Assembly (NCBI GenBank): GCA_963758205.1
Contig: CAVWUM010000006.1
Span: forward strand, 496,001 to 560,000
Reading direction: 5' to 3'
Length of the DNA stretch: 64,000 bases
DNA from: Owenweeksia sp963758205
GTDB lineage: Bacteria > Bacteroidota > Bacteroidia > Flavobacteriales > Schleiferiaceae
Made by a program: the position numbers and the translations under genes. Shown here piece after piece: positions 27,071 through 34,672 of the stretch; position 1 is the stretch's first letter, and each line of letters begins with the position of its first letter. The notes below the pieces were generated by a model that searched no databases, was not told where the DNA came from, and saw nothing but the letters and a program-made list of their open reading frames with translations.

Positions 27071-28898
27071 TATCTTCTGGGTCTTCAGTGCTATGGCTAA
27101 AAGGTTCTATCCAAACAATGTCGTTATTTATATTTTGAATGTGTAAATCACCGCTACTAAGGCTTAAACTTGTAGCTCCTTCAATGTCTATTTCTATATC
27201 ATTTAGATTGGCACCACTTCCTATAACATAAGTCATCTTAAAACCTTCAGAATTACTGGAAACAAATACATCTACATCGGTATAAAGCCCTGGGTAGGCT
27301 AAAACTTCGAAAGTGCCTTGCTGCTCGTACTTCAAATAATCATGGTAAAAATTGAAGTATGTTTCCTTTTCATATTCTTCCAAGTGACCTACATGGACGC
27401 TGTTTGCACCAAGAAAGTCAAAATTTATCCTTTGGGATTGCGCGCTATCAAAAGTCATTACAGAAAATTGATTGTCAGCAAAGAAATGTTCTGGAGATAG
27501 GCCAAAAGAGTAATAGCGCACATCCATTACGGATTGTCCATCTTCATTTTTGAGTTGTCCAGAGTTGCGGACATAAGAACTCCCTTGAGAAAACGGCTCA
27601 TCATCCACCGGAAAATCCAACTCACTATAACTATATGCCTCCGTCACAGAAAGGTTATTCACTTCATAGGTTACATATACTCCGCCCCCAAAGGCGGCTT
27701 CCAGAGAAATTCCTGTTTCATCCAATCCTGCATCATCGCTTACACGTTCGCTCCACTCCAGGGCCCCGGTGCTGCCATCCAGGTAATAGATATATACATC
27801 TTTCTGGGCACCTTCGGTAACATCGGCCAGTACCATGTAGTTGCCATCGGTATCTTCTATAATATCCACGCCACGGTCGTTACTGCCATCTTTATCAAAC
27901 TCTTGGCTCCATAGCAGGGTACCGCTGAGGCTGTATTTGCGCACCAAAATATCTTCATTACCCGTGGCCTGGGTAACGTAGCCTGCGGCCACAAAACTAT
28001 TGGCGGAAGATACCAGGGCTGTGCCCGAAGCGGGCAAGCTGTTTTTGCTAAACGTATTCTGCCATAGGTAGTTGGTATTGGCATCCAAACAAACCACTTT
28101 AAACTCCTGCAGGCTACTGCTAATGGCTGAGCCGGTAATATTGATATGGCCACCGTCAATGGCAGCATCCTCTAACTGGTGCGAAGAGGCAGTGAGCCCT
28201 GTATTGCGGGTATGGCTTACAAAGCTACCACCATCATCATACACCCAACTGGCAATGTCCCACTGTACATTGTTTTGCTGGCTGGTTCCATTTACTATAA
28301 AGTTGCCGCCATCTTGCTGTAGTACTGCACCAAGGTCGGCATTGCCATTGTAGTCTTTGGCCACCAACCATTGTTTTGTGCCATTTAAGTTATAGGCGGC
28401 CAGCAACATATCGTAGTCCCCATTGCGGTCGGTAGTGCCGGTTACATACAGGCTGCTGGTGCTGCCGTCATATAATATATCTGAGGTTACATCATTTCCT
28501 GCGGTACTATCTAAAGTAAACCACTGCACGGCACCACTGGGGTTTACTTCTGATACAAAAAAGTCGGTTTCGCCAGAGGATATATAAGTGACCATACCGG
28601 TTACATAAATATTGGTACCATCGGTAGTAATTTTGGTGGGTTCGTAAAGATCAACCCCGGCAGAGCCTCCCGAAGGGACAATAGTGGCCGTCCATAGCAA
28701 AGTGCCTTCTTCATCTATCTTTTGCAGTTTTACATCGGTACCGCCCTGTGTTTGTTTTTCAAAACCGGCCCGGTAAAAGTTGTCTGAATTATCAACTGCC
28801 GTTGGCACACTGAATTTGCTGGAATAAACTCCATTATCTTCTTGCCAAAGTTGGGTAATGGCATTGTTTTGAGATGTAGCTATAAACGGCAGGACCAT
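27051..28898 (-). CDS. N-terminal portion of an SBBP-like secreted protein (upstream of frameshift)
   Basis: 615 residues of open frame from ATG 28898, ending at a premature TGA at 27051. Residues ~10-420 hold repeats of the type LLWSQEFDKDGSNDRGVDIIED (beta-propeller/SBBP-like) and residues ~440-600 the conserved domain that precedes SBBP repeats. The last residues, SGRQLY, do not fit the family, whereas the other frame continues smoothly with QKIVDDNCIEY. An ATG at 28898 gives a truncated signal peptide; the same frame extends upstream as LKKRIARWVYALFLFMVLP, an intact signal peptide with no ordinary start codon, running into a CA repeat. See the findings on phase variation and on the frameshift. 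Confidence 0.75.
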   Translation of the reverse strand: MVLPFIATSQNNAITQLWQEDNGVYSSKFSVPTAVDNSDNFYRAGFEKQTQGGTDVKLQKIDEEGTLLWTATIVPSGGSAGVDLYEPTKITTDGTNIYVTGMVTYISSGETDFFVSEVNPSGAVQWFTLDSTAGNDVTSDILYDGSTSSLYVTGTTDRNGDYDMLLAAYNLNGTKQWLVAKDYNGNADLGAVLQQDGGNFIVNGTSQQNNVQWDIASWVYDDGGSFVSHTRNTGLTASSHQLEDAAIDGGHINITGSAISSSLQEFKVVCLDANTNYLWQNTFSKNSLPASGTALVSSANSFVAAGYVTQATGNEDILVRKYSLSGTLLWSQEFDKDGSNDRGVDIIEDTDGNYMVLADVTEGAQKDVYIYYLDGSTGALEWSERVSDDAGLDETGISLEAAFGGGVYVTYEVNNLSVTEAYSYSELDFPVDDEPFSQGSSYVRNSGQLKNEDGQSVMDVRYYSFGLSPEHFFADNQFSVMTFDSAQSQRINFDFLGANSVHVGHLEEYEKETYFNFYHDYLKYEQQGTFEVLAYPGLYTDVDVFVSSNSEGFKMTYVIGSGANLNDIEIDIEGATSLSLSSGDLHIQNINNDIVWIEPFSHSTEDPEDSGRQLY

Positions 28899-28904
28899 AA
28901 AAAG

Positions 28905-28940
28905 AAAAAGCGCATAAACCCACCGGGCTATGCGCTTTTT
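28905..28940. terminator. Terminator-like hairpin overlapping the signal-peptide region
   Basis: Perfect 12-base arms, AAAAAGCGCATA at 28905-28916 and TATGCGCTTTTT at 28929-28940, enclose a loop that can add three more pairs (CCC/GGG). On the minus strand the stem is followed by CTTTTT. It lies immediately before ATG 28898 and could attenuate transcription of the secreted-protein gene. If translation begins further upstream it also encodes the lysine-rich and hydrophobic parts of the signal peptide. Confidence 0.6.
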
Positions 28941-28947
28941 AAGATTA

Positions 28948-28969
28948 TGTGTGTGTGTGTGTGTGTGTG
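28948..28969. repeat. Dinucleotide microsatellite (TG)11, (CA)11 on the minus strand
   Basis: Eleven uninterrupted TG units lie upstream of the secreted-protein gene. On the minus strand an ATG at 29031 opens a frame (MKKAVSNPALGG...) that crosses the repeat as Thr-His codons and stops at TAA immediately after it. Twelve units, or nine, would join that ATG in frame with the signal peptide that follows. This is the layout of a simple-sequence contingency locus. Confidence 0.75.
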
Positions 28970-29159
28970 GAAGCTGCTGAAAGGTTATAAAACGTGCCTC
29001 CCAAAGCGGGGTTGGATACTGCCTTTTTCATAAGGTTTGGTTTTAAGTTTAGGTTAAAGAAGGCATGAATGTAGGGAATCTACTTCTATTGAGAAAATTT
29101 TATTCTATTTTTCTTACAGAAGATACCTGTAATATGTGGTAGAACAATCACTCTACTTC

Positions 29160-29197
29160 AAAAAAAAAAATCCCGTTTCGGCTTAGCCAAAACGGGA
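29160..29197 (-). terminator. Intrinsic terminator after the PorP-SPOR gene
   Basis: On the minus strand TCCCGTTTTGGC, loop TAA, GCCGAAACGGGA (arms within 29171-29197, one mismatch) is followed by eleven T residues (29160-29170). It would end the transcript of the type B protein/PorP operon. The rest of 28970-29159 shows nothing recognisable apart from the ATG frame described for the microsatellite. Confidence 0.85.
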
Positions 29198-29228
29198 CTT
29201 AATTGAATCTACAAAAACTTCATCAGAG

Positions 29229-30791
29229 TTATTTCACAATCTTAATCCACAGGTCTCCCTGGTAGGTACCATTCAGGTTGCTGGCTTTCGCCTGGTCAGC
29301 CTGCTGGTGATTGTCAAACTTCAGTAAATATACATAATAATAGAAGTTACCGGGATCCTGGAACGAGCGGGCATCCAATCCCTGGTTTTCCAACTTACGT
29401 TGCAGTCGGTCGGCATTAGCTTTATTGCTGAATACACCAGCCACTACATAGTAACCACTGCTACCGGGGCTAACATTGCTGGCCGAATTATTTCCATAAT
29501 TACCACTATTGTTACCAGTGTTATTATTGTTTCCACCCTGGTTGTACTGACCCTGGTTATTATTCTGCCCCTGGTTGTTATTATTTTGACCCTGATTATT
29601 GTTTTGGCCCTGATTACCGCGGGTAGCATTGTTATTTCCCTGCTGATTACCTTGTTGGTTACCCTGCTGGTTGTTGTTATTACCACCCTGGTTATTATTC
29701 TGGGCATTTTGAGCGGCCTGGGCGGCTGCAGCATCAGCTGCTTCTTTCATGTCCTTCTCCATTTGCCTCTTCATCTCATCCTTAAACTCCTCAAGCTTCT
29801 CATCTACCAGCTCTTCGGTTTCATCCTGCTGCTTGCGTTGCTTGTCTTTCAGCTTTTTGATTTCATTTTCTAAGCGCTCATTACGCTTGTTGTTGCCAAA
29901 GCGGTAGGTAAGCATAAACTCATGCGATGTTCCCAAATCAGAACCGTAATCATTTAAGGAGAAATCGTATGCATAACCTACGGTAAGTTGCTCGGTAAGG
30001 TTTACACCAAGATTACCTGTTACGGCATATTCAGAACGGAACATCGCCCCGATGTAACCGTACTCCTTCATGGCAAACATAAGACCGGCATCTACCTGTA
30101 CAGGTACATTTTTGGCCGCTCTAACCATCACCATAGGTGTGAGTACGTTTTTATCTCCGGCAAATCCGAAATCATACTGAGCATTAAAAACGTAATGTCT
30201 TAATAAAGAGTAAGCTACCCTGGTATCCGTATTTGGAACTTCGGCATACTCTACTGAGTTACCAATCAACTGTGGTACAGCAGCACCGAATTGAAAATCT
30301 GCCAACTTAAGGTTTATTCCAAAGTTTAAGTCAAATGTGCCCCTGTCACCATTGGTGATTACAAATACATCATTTTTATCGCGGGCTCTAATACCGTTAA
30401 TATCAATGTTATTGGCCAGGTATCCGGCACCAAGACCAAATGAAAGCTGACTTTTGTCCGTCAACCTCACATGGTAGGCATAGTTACCGTAAAGTCCTAT
30501 TCTTTTTATGATATCTGTTTGATCAGAAAAACCGTAAACACTCCAGCCAACTTTTTCTTCATTTAAAGAACCATTGAGGGCTAAAGCAGATGTTTCAGGC
30601 GATCCCTGGATATCTGTCCATTGCCTGCGGTGCAGCAGTGTGGCTTCTGTGTAGCCATCAGTACCCGAACGCGAGGGGTTGTAGATATAAGGGGTAAAGA
30701 AGTAATTGCTGTACAGCGGAATTTGCTGCGCTTGTACCGTTGAGGCCAGTGCAATAACAGCTAAGACGATTATATTCTTATTGAATTTCAT
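29229..30791 (-). CDS. PorP/SprF-family protein with coiled coil, Asn/Gln-rich linker and SPOR-like domain
   Basis: 520 residues. Signal peptide ~1-21; PorP/SprF beta-barrel domain ~22-305, opening QQIPLYSNYFFTPYIYNPSRSG; a charged coiled coil ~305-355 (NERLENEIKKLKDKQRKQQ); a low-complexity NNNQGQ tract ~365-440; and a SPOR-like domain ~445-520 (GYYVVAGVFSNKANADRLQRKL). PorP/SprF proteins work with T9SS on type B-tailed cargo and sit in the outer membrane. SPOR domains bind denuded peptidoglycan, so this protein could link the outer-membrane T9SS complex to the wall. It lies 11 bases after the type B cargo gene, a standard pairing. Confidence 0.88.
   Translation of the reverse strand: MKFNKNIIVLAVIALASTVQAQQIPLYSNYFFTPYIYNPSRSGTDGYTEATLLHRRQWTDIQGSPETSALALNGSLNEEKVGWSVYGFSDQTDIIKRIGLYGNYAYHVRLTDKSQLSFGLGAGYLANNIDINGIRARDKNDVFVITNGDRGTFDLNFGINLKLADFQFGAAVPQLIGNSVEYAEVPNTDTRVAYSLLRHYVFNAQYDFGFAGDKNVLTPMVMVRAAKNVPVQVDAGLMFAMKEYGYIGAMFRSEYAVTGNLGVNLTEQLTVGYAYDFSLNDYGSDLGTSHEFMLTYRFGNNKRNERLENEIKKLKDKQRKQQDETEELVDEKLEEFKDEMKRQMEKDMKEAADAAAAQAAQNAQNNNQGGNNNNQQGNQQGNQQGNNNATRGNQGQNNNQGQNNNNQGQNNNQGQYNQGGNNNNTGNNSGNYGNNSASNVSPGSSGYYVVAGVFSNKANADRLQRKLENQGLDARSFQDPGNFYYYVYLLKFDNHQQADQAKASNLNGTYQGDLWIKIVK
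29485..29735. repeat. Asn/Gln codon repeat inside the PorP-SPOR gene
   Basis: The coding strand repeats codons for Asn, Gln and Gly in units like NNNQGQ and QQGNQQGN, giving a repetitive tract on the DNA level too (ATTATT and CTGGTT on the plus strand). Such tracts vary in length between strains by slippage, which would change the length of the linker. Confidence 0.75.
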
Positions 30792-30802
30792 AGCGCAGTA
30801 TA

Positions 30803-33637
30803 TTATTGTTTACGGATTAGGGTTATGGCATTTTTGAGGATGATCTCTCCATCGCAACTCAGTATATAATAGTAGGTTCCATCTGGTTGCTCAAGGCCAC
30901 CATTATTTCGTCCATCCCACACTCCATTAAATTCCTCCTCGCTAAAGATAACAGAACCCCAGCGGTTCATGATATCAATTCTACAGCCCTGGTATTGGCT
31001 TGTAATACCTCTGATGTCCCAGGTATCGTTTAAGCCGCCACTACCTGGCGAAAAGTAGTTCCATGCCTGGTCTATTAGTGCTTTTCCAGGATCTTCATCT
31101 GTAGTAACAATTAGCGTAAGCGAATCTCTATCCAGACAACCTGCTGAGTTAGTTACCTCAAGATAAATTTTAATGGTGTCTGACTTTACTCCATCAGGTA
31201 AGGTGTAACTAACCGTAACATTTTGTGATAGGAAATCACTCCATGCGATGGGTTTATTAGAATACCATCGGTAGCCCGTTCCTCCTGAGCCACTGAGAAC
31301 AACATCAGTGCCTGAGGTGGTTGTAACATCAGGGCCGGCATTAGCCACAGTGGTTATCGGGTAAATAACAAAGCTCCTTGTAGTTTGACAGCCGTTTACA
31401 CCAGTTCCGGTCACTGTATAGCTTCCTGTTTGCTTAATGGTTACTGAGGGAGTAGTTGCTCCATTACTCCAAACATAACTGAATGAGTTGCCCTGGGCTA
31501 TCATTAAAATTGAGTCTCCAGCACATAAACCCAGCGAATCTCCCGGGAATAGCGAAATATTCGGAGGGTTAAAGAATACCACCTCTAAACTATCAGTAGT
31601 AAACGGACAACCAGGTAAATTAAACTGGTTAGTGTACGAAACCTGTAAACGGAAGTAAGCCGTGTCCTCCCCAACCTGTCTTAAGGACGTATCCACTACA
31701 ATTGCAGGAAGCGTATCATTAAGCATATTATCCCACATACCGGTAGTGCTGTTAAACTGCTGCCATTGGTATTCCAAAAATGGAATCATAGCACTTCTTG
31801 ATAACAGAATAACCGAATCAGTTAAACAAAGCAGACGATCTGTAACTACCCTAGGTAAAGTATCAAAAATGGCGGTTGATGGAACCGTATCAACAAATAC
31901 ACTAAAGGATACAGAAGTGTCTATACAAATTCCATCGTCAAGAGCTACATAGTAGCGGCCCGGCTCATTGGTGTAGAAAGTTCTGTTGGTTGCACCCATT
32001 ATGGCCATTTTTTGTCCGGCAGTGGCAGTATCATCAGTTAACCATTGGTAAGTATAATTTAAGCCATTGGTTACGAGCTGCCCGGGTGTGGTAGGTGCAA
32101 TTAACTGCACTGAATCTGTTTCACAGATACTTACCGAATCATTACCCACGCTGGTTATCCATGGTTGTGGAGCATAATCCAATGTATACTCGGGGAACCA
32201 CCTTACCCTAACCTGCTGGCTAAAGAACTCACAAACAGTTGCTCCTGTAAAGGATGTAATGGTGCGGGTTCTTAACCTGTAAAAGCTTAAAGGTTGTATA
32301 GGTTTAATGCTGGTATCTACCTGAAGCATGGATTGTGTACCATCATAATTTGGGTTCGGTATATCACCTGGTTGCAGGTTTGTCCATGTCATAGTGGCCG
32401 TATTAAGGCGTTGCCATTGGTACGTCCAGCCCGCATTTGTATTAGTAGAGGATAGTATAGTTGAATCCGTCATACAGATGTCGGTGGTTATCGCTATCGG
32501 GCTAACCAAACCACCCTTATAGTTTTCGTTAGCTATTTGCGTTCGTGGAAGTGTATCCATAAATGCATAATAGGGTTGTGAAGTGTCTGAACAAAGTCCA
32601 TCATTAATCACAACATAATACCTCGCTGTAGTGTCGGCAAAAAAGGTTCTTAATGTATCACCAATGCCGGTAGCGAAGAATGTGGTATCACCAAATTGAT
32701 CGATTGTATCTGTAATCCATTGGTATTTAAAGGTAAGACCGGTTGAAGGCACAGGCGCATTGGCCTGAAGTGAGGCCCCATTGCCCTGGCAAAACCTAAC
32801 TGAATCTCGCGGCAGGCCATTAATATTAGGGTTATCAATTTGGATTGCCGCTGGCGGCAGAGTAGTATTTACAATTGATGTTGGTACTGCTGAAATATTA
32901 ATTACAGTATCCTTTGAATCGCGGGCACATGCACCAAAGTCAACACGAACTTTATACGACCCGGAACCCCTTACTATAAGAGAGTCTCCATTTTCACCTG
33001 GTATTAGAACATCATTGTTTAACCATGCATAAGATGCACCTGGCTGTGTTTCTGCGTATAGTACTACTGAATCATTAGGGCAAAATCCCCAGTCATCTAG
33101 ACCTACGGTATATTGGTTTGGGAAACCAAAGCGAATAGAATCAAGTTTTGGCTTATTGGGAAAGCGGTTTATAAAAACATAAGCGGTATCACTTATTTGT
33201 CCGTTGCTATTCCTAATTCTCAAGGTAGCCGAGCCAATAGGCGTATTGCATGGAATAATTAGGTGCGCCTCTTTACCCCCCAAACCAAAAGTATCAACAG
33301 GGGTAATATCATTAGGGCCAGTAAGGCTAAACAATTCAAGGGAGTCTGCACTTGCCCAAGTATTTGCCGGGGTGGCTAACTCATAGTAAAAAGTTGACGA
33401 TGGTGAAAAGGGAGTAATATTGATATTATATCTCAACTCAGGCTTAACCACCATGTTGGAGGGATTGGCACTAACACCTAAAGTATCGCACTGGCAAACA
33501 CTTACGGGATTTAATGGTGTTGATGTTCCAAAAGCGGAACCTGCCACAATTTCAATGTTTTTGACTTGTGCACCTACCTGAAAAAGGCAGAGCATAAGGA
33601 CAAGAACGAAGCCTAATCGAATAAAGCTTTTCTTCAT
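30803..33637 (-). CDS. Large T9SS type B protein (gliding motility-associated C-terminal domain)
   Basis: 944 residues from the ATG at 33637, where the signal peptide MKKSFIRLGFVLVLMLCLFQVGAQ begins; the frame is open for 26 more residues. The body has several Ig-like/PKD-like units marked by FYVALDDG-type and YQWLTDDT or YQWQ phrases (about residues 260-640), a SprB-like unit (SYVWSNGATTPSVTIKQTGSYTV, near 770), and a CHU_C tail from about 860 (WNYFSPGSGGLNDTWDI, MNRWGSVIFSEEEFNG). It precedes the PorP-SPOR gene by 11 bases, presumably its dedicated partner. It is likely a surface adhesin or filament-type protein. Confidence 0.87.
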   Translation of the reverse strand: MKKSFIRLGFVLVLMLCLFQVGAQVKNIEIVAGSAFGTSTPLNPVSVCQCDTLGVSANPSNMVVKPELRYNINITPFSPSSTFYYELATPANTWASADSLELFSLTGPNDITPVDTFGLGGKEAHLIIPCNTPIGSATLRIRNSNGQISDTAYVFINRFPNKPKLDSIRFGFPNQYTVGLDDWGFCPNDSVVLYAETQPGASYAWLNNDVLIPGENGDSLIVRGSGSYKVRVDFGACARDSKDTVINISAVPTSIVNTTLPPAAIQIDNPNINGLPRDSVRFCQGNGASLQANAPVPSTGLTFKYQWITDTIDQFGDTTFFATGIGDTLRTFFADTTARYYVVINDGLCSDTSQPYYAFMDTLPRTQIANENYKGGLVSPIAITTDICMTDSTILSSTNTNAGWTYQWQRLNTATMTWTNLQPGDIPNPNYDGTQSMLQVDTSIKPIQPLSFYRLRTRTITSFTGATVCEFFSQQVRVRWFPEYTLDYAPQPWITSVGNDSVSICETDSVQLIAPTTPGQLVTNGLNYTYQWLTDDTATAGQKMAIMGATNRTFYTNEPGRYYVALDDGICIDTSVSFSVFVDTVPSTAIFDTLPRVVTDRLLCLTDSVILLSRSAMIPFLEYQWQQFNSTTGMWDNMLNDTLPAIVVDTSLRQVGEDTAYFRLQVSYTNQFNLPGCPFTTDSLEVVFFNPPNISLFPGDSLGLCAGDSILMIAQGNSFSYVWSNGATTPSVTIKQTGSYTVTGTGVNGCQTTRSFVIYPITTVANAGPDVTTTSGTDVVLSGSGGTGYRWYSNKPIAWSDFLSQNVTVSYTLPDGVKSDTIKIYLEVTNSAGCLDRDSLTLIVTTDEDPGKALIDQAWNYFSPGSGGLNDTWDIRGITSQYQGCRIDIMNRWGSVIFSEEEFNGVWDGRNNGGLEQPDGTYYYILSCDGEIILKNAITLIRKQ

Positions 33638-33814
33638 ATTTTTAGTTTTTGTAGAATCGGTAATCGGGTGCAATATAAACATTAAAAACCTGTACCAATA
33701 AAGGGTATAGCGCACTTTTCAACACAACTTAGTTAAAGGATATCCTACACCTCCATAGTATAGATCGATTTTTGGTATCCTTAAATCGCTTTAACATTGC
33801 ATTCAAATTAAGTA

Positions 33815-34180
33815 ATGAACTACTTCCAAAAAAGAAAAAATGCATTCGGCTATGCCTTAAAGGGGCTTAGGTTGTTTTTCTCTAAAGAGGATCATCCAAA
33901 GGTACACGCCTTTGCAGGCCTGATTACCGTATTACTTGGTTTTTTACTTGACGTTAATATTTACGAATGGTTGGTTATTATCACTTTTATAGTACTGGTA
34001 TTTTCAGTTGAAGCTATAAATTCGGCTCTTGAAAAACTTACAGATATAGCCTCGCCTGAGTTTTCGGAACAGGCCGGAGCCGTAAAAGATATAGCTGCGG
34101 GGGCAGTGCTCATTGTATCCATAGGGGCTGCCCTTGCCGGGATACTAATTTTTCTACCTAAAATTATTGCTCTTATATGA
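33815..34180 (+). CDS. dgkA: Diacylglycerol kinase family protein (undecaprenol/diacylglycerol kinase type)
   Basis: 121 residues with three predicted membrane helices. The DgkA family motif VEAINSALEKLTD (about residues 67-79) and VKDIAAGAVL (about 91-100) are present, including the glutamates of the active site. It phosphorylates diacylglycerol or undecaprenol at the membrane, recycling lipids from envelope synthesis. The final four bases (ATGA) overlap the start of the GAF-domain gene, so they form a two-gene unit. Confidence 0.9.
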   Translation: MNYFQKRKNAFGYALKGLRLFFSKEDHPKVHAFAGLITVLLGFLLDVNIYEWLVIITFIVLVFSVEAINSALEKLTDIASPEFSEQAGAVKDIAAGAVLIVSIGAALAGILIFLPKIIALI

Positions 34181-34668
34181 CATCGCATAATGAGTTAAAG
34201 TCTGAAATTGAAAAACTGATTTTAGACAAAACCCGAAGCACAACCGAAATTTTAAAATCCATTACGGAGCATCTTCAAAAGGATACTGAAAAATATACCT
34301 GGGTGGGTTTTTATCACATGAATGATACGAACCGAACGCTGCATTTAGGACAGTACACCGGAAAAGAAACCGATCATACCATAATACCTTATGGCAAGGG
34401 TATTTGTGGGCAGGTGGCCGTTTCAGGCTCTACATATATAGCAGAAGATGTTACAGAAGAATCTAATTATATTGCCTGTAGTGTGGATGTGCGCTCAGAA
34501 ATTGTAGTGCCCATTTATTACAATGATAGATTGGTAGCACAGCTGGATGTGGACAGCAGGCGTGTAAATGCCTTTGATGAAGATGACAGAAAAATGCTGG
34601 AAGAAATCTGTGCCCTTATTGGCGATAATTTAGGATCGGAGATGGTTTTTGAAAATAAGGAGGTTTAA
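34177..34668 (+). CDS. GAF-domain protein, free-methionine-R-sulfoxide reductase-like
   Basis: 163 residues, one GAF domain. The fRMsr core is visible: YTWVGFYHM (40-48), PYGKGICGQVA (71-81), and YIACSVDVRSEIVVPI (98-113) followed by QLDVDS. In the known enzyme three cysteines (Cys84, Cys94, Cys118 in E. coli) take part in catalysis. Here Cys77 and Cys101 match the last two (24 apart, as in the known enzyme), while the first is absent (residue ~67 is Asp/His). It may use an external thiol, or be a related protein. It overlaps dgkA by 4 bases. Confidence 0.78.
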   Translation: MTSHNELKSEIEKLILDKTRSTTEILKSITEHLQKDTEKYTWVGFYHMNDTNRTLHLGQYTGKETDHTIIPYGKGICGQVAVSGSTYIAEDVTEESNYIACSVDVRSEIVVPIYYNDRLVAQLDVDSRRVNAFDEDDRKMLEEICALIGDNLGSEMVFENKEV

Positions 34669-34672
34669 AGCA

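Noticed and set aside
29400..29873. 157-codon plus-strand frame opposite the PorP-SPOR gene
   Set aside because: Its hydrophobic composition arises from the complement of Asn/Gln codons; it is a shadow of the minus-strand gene.
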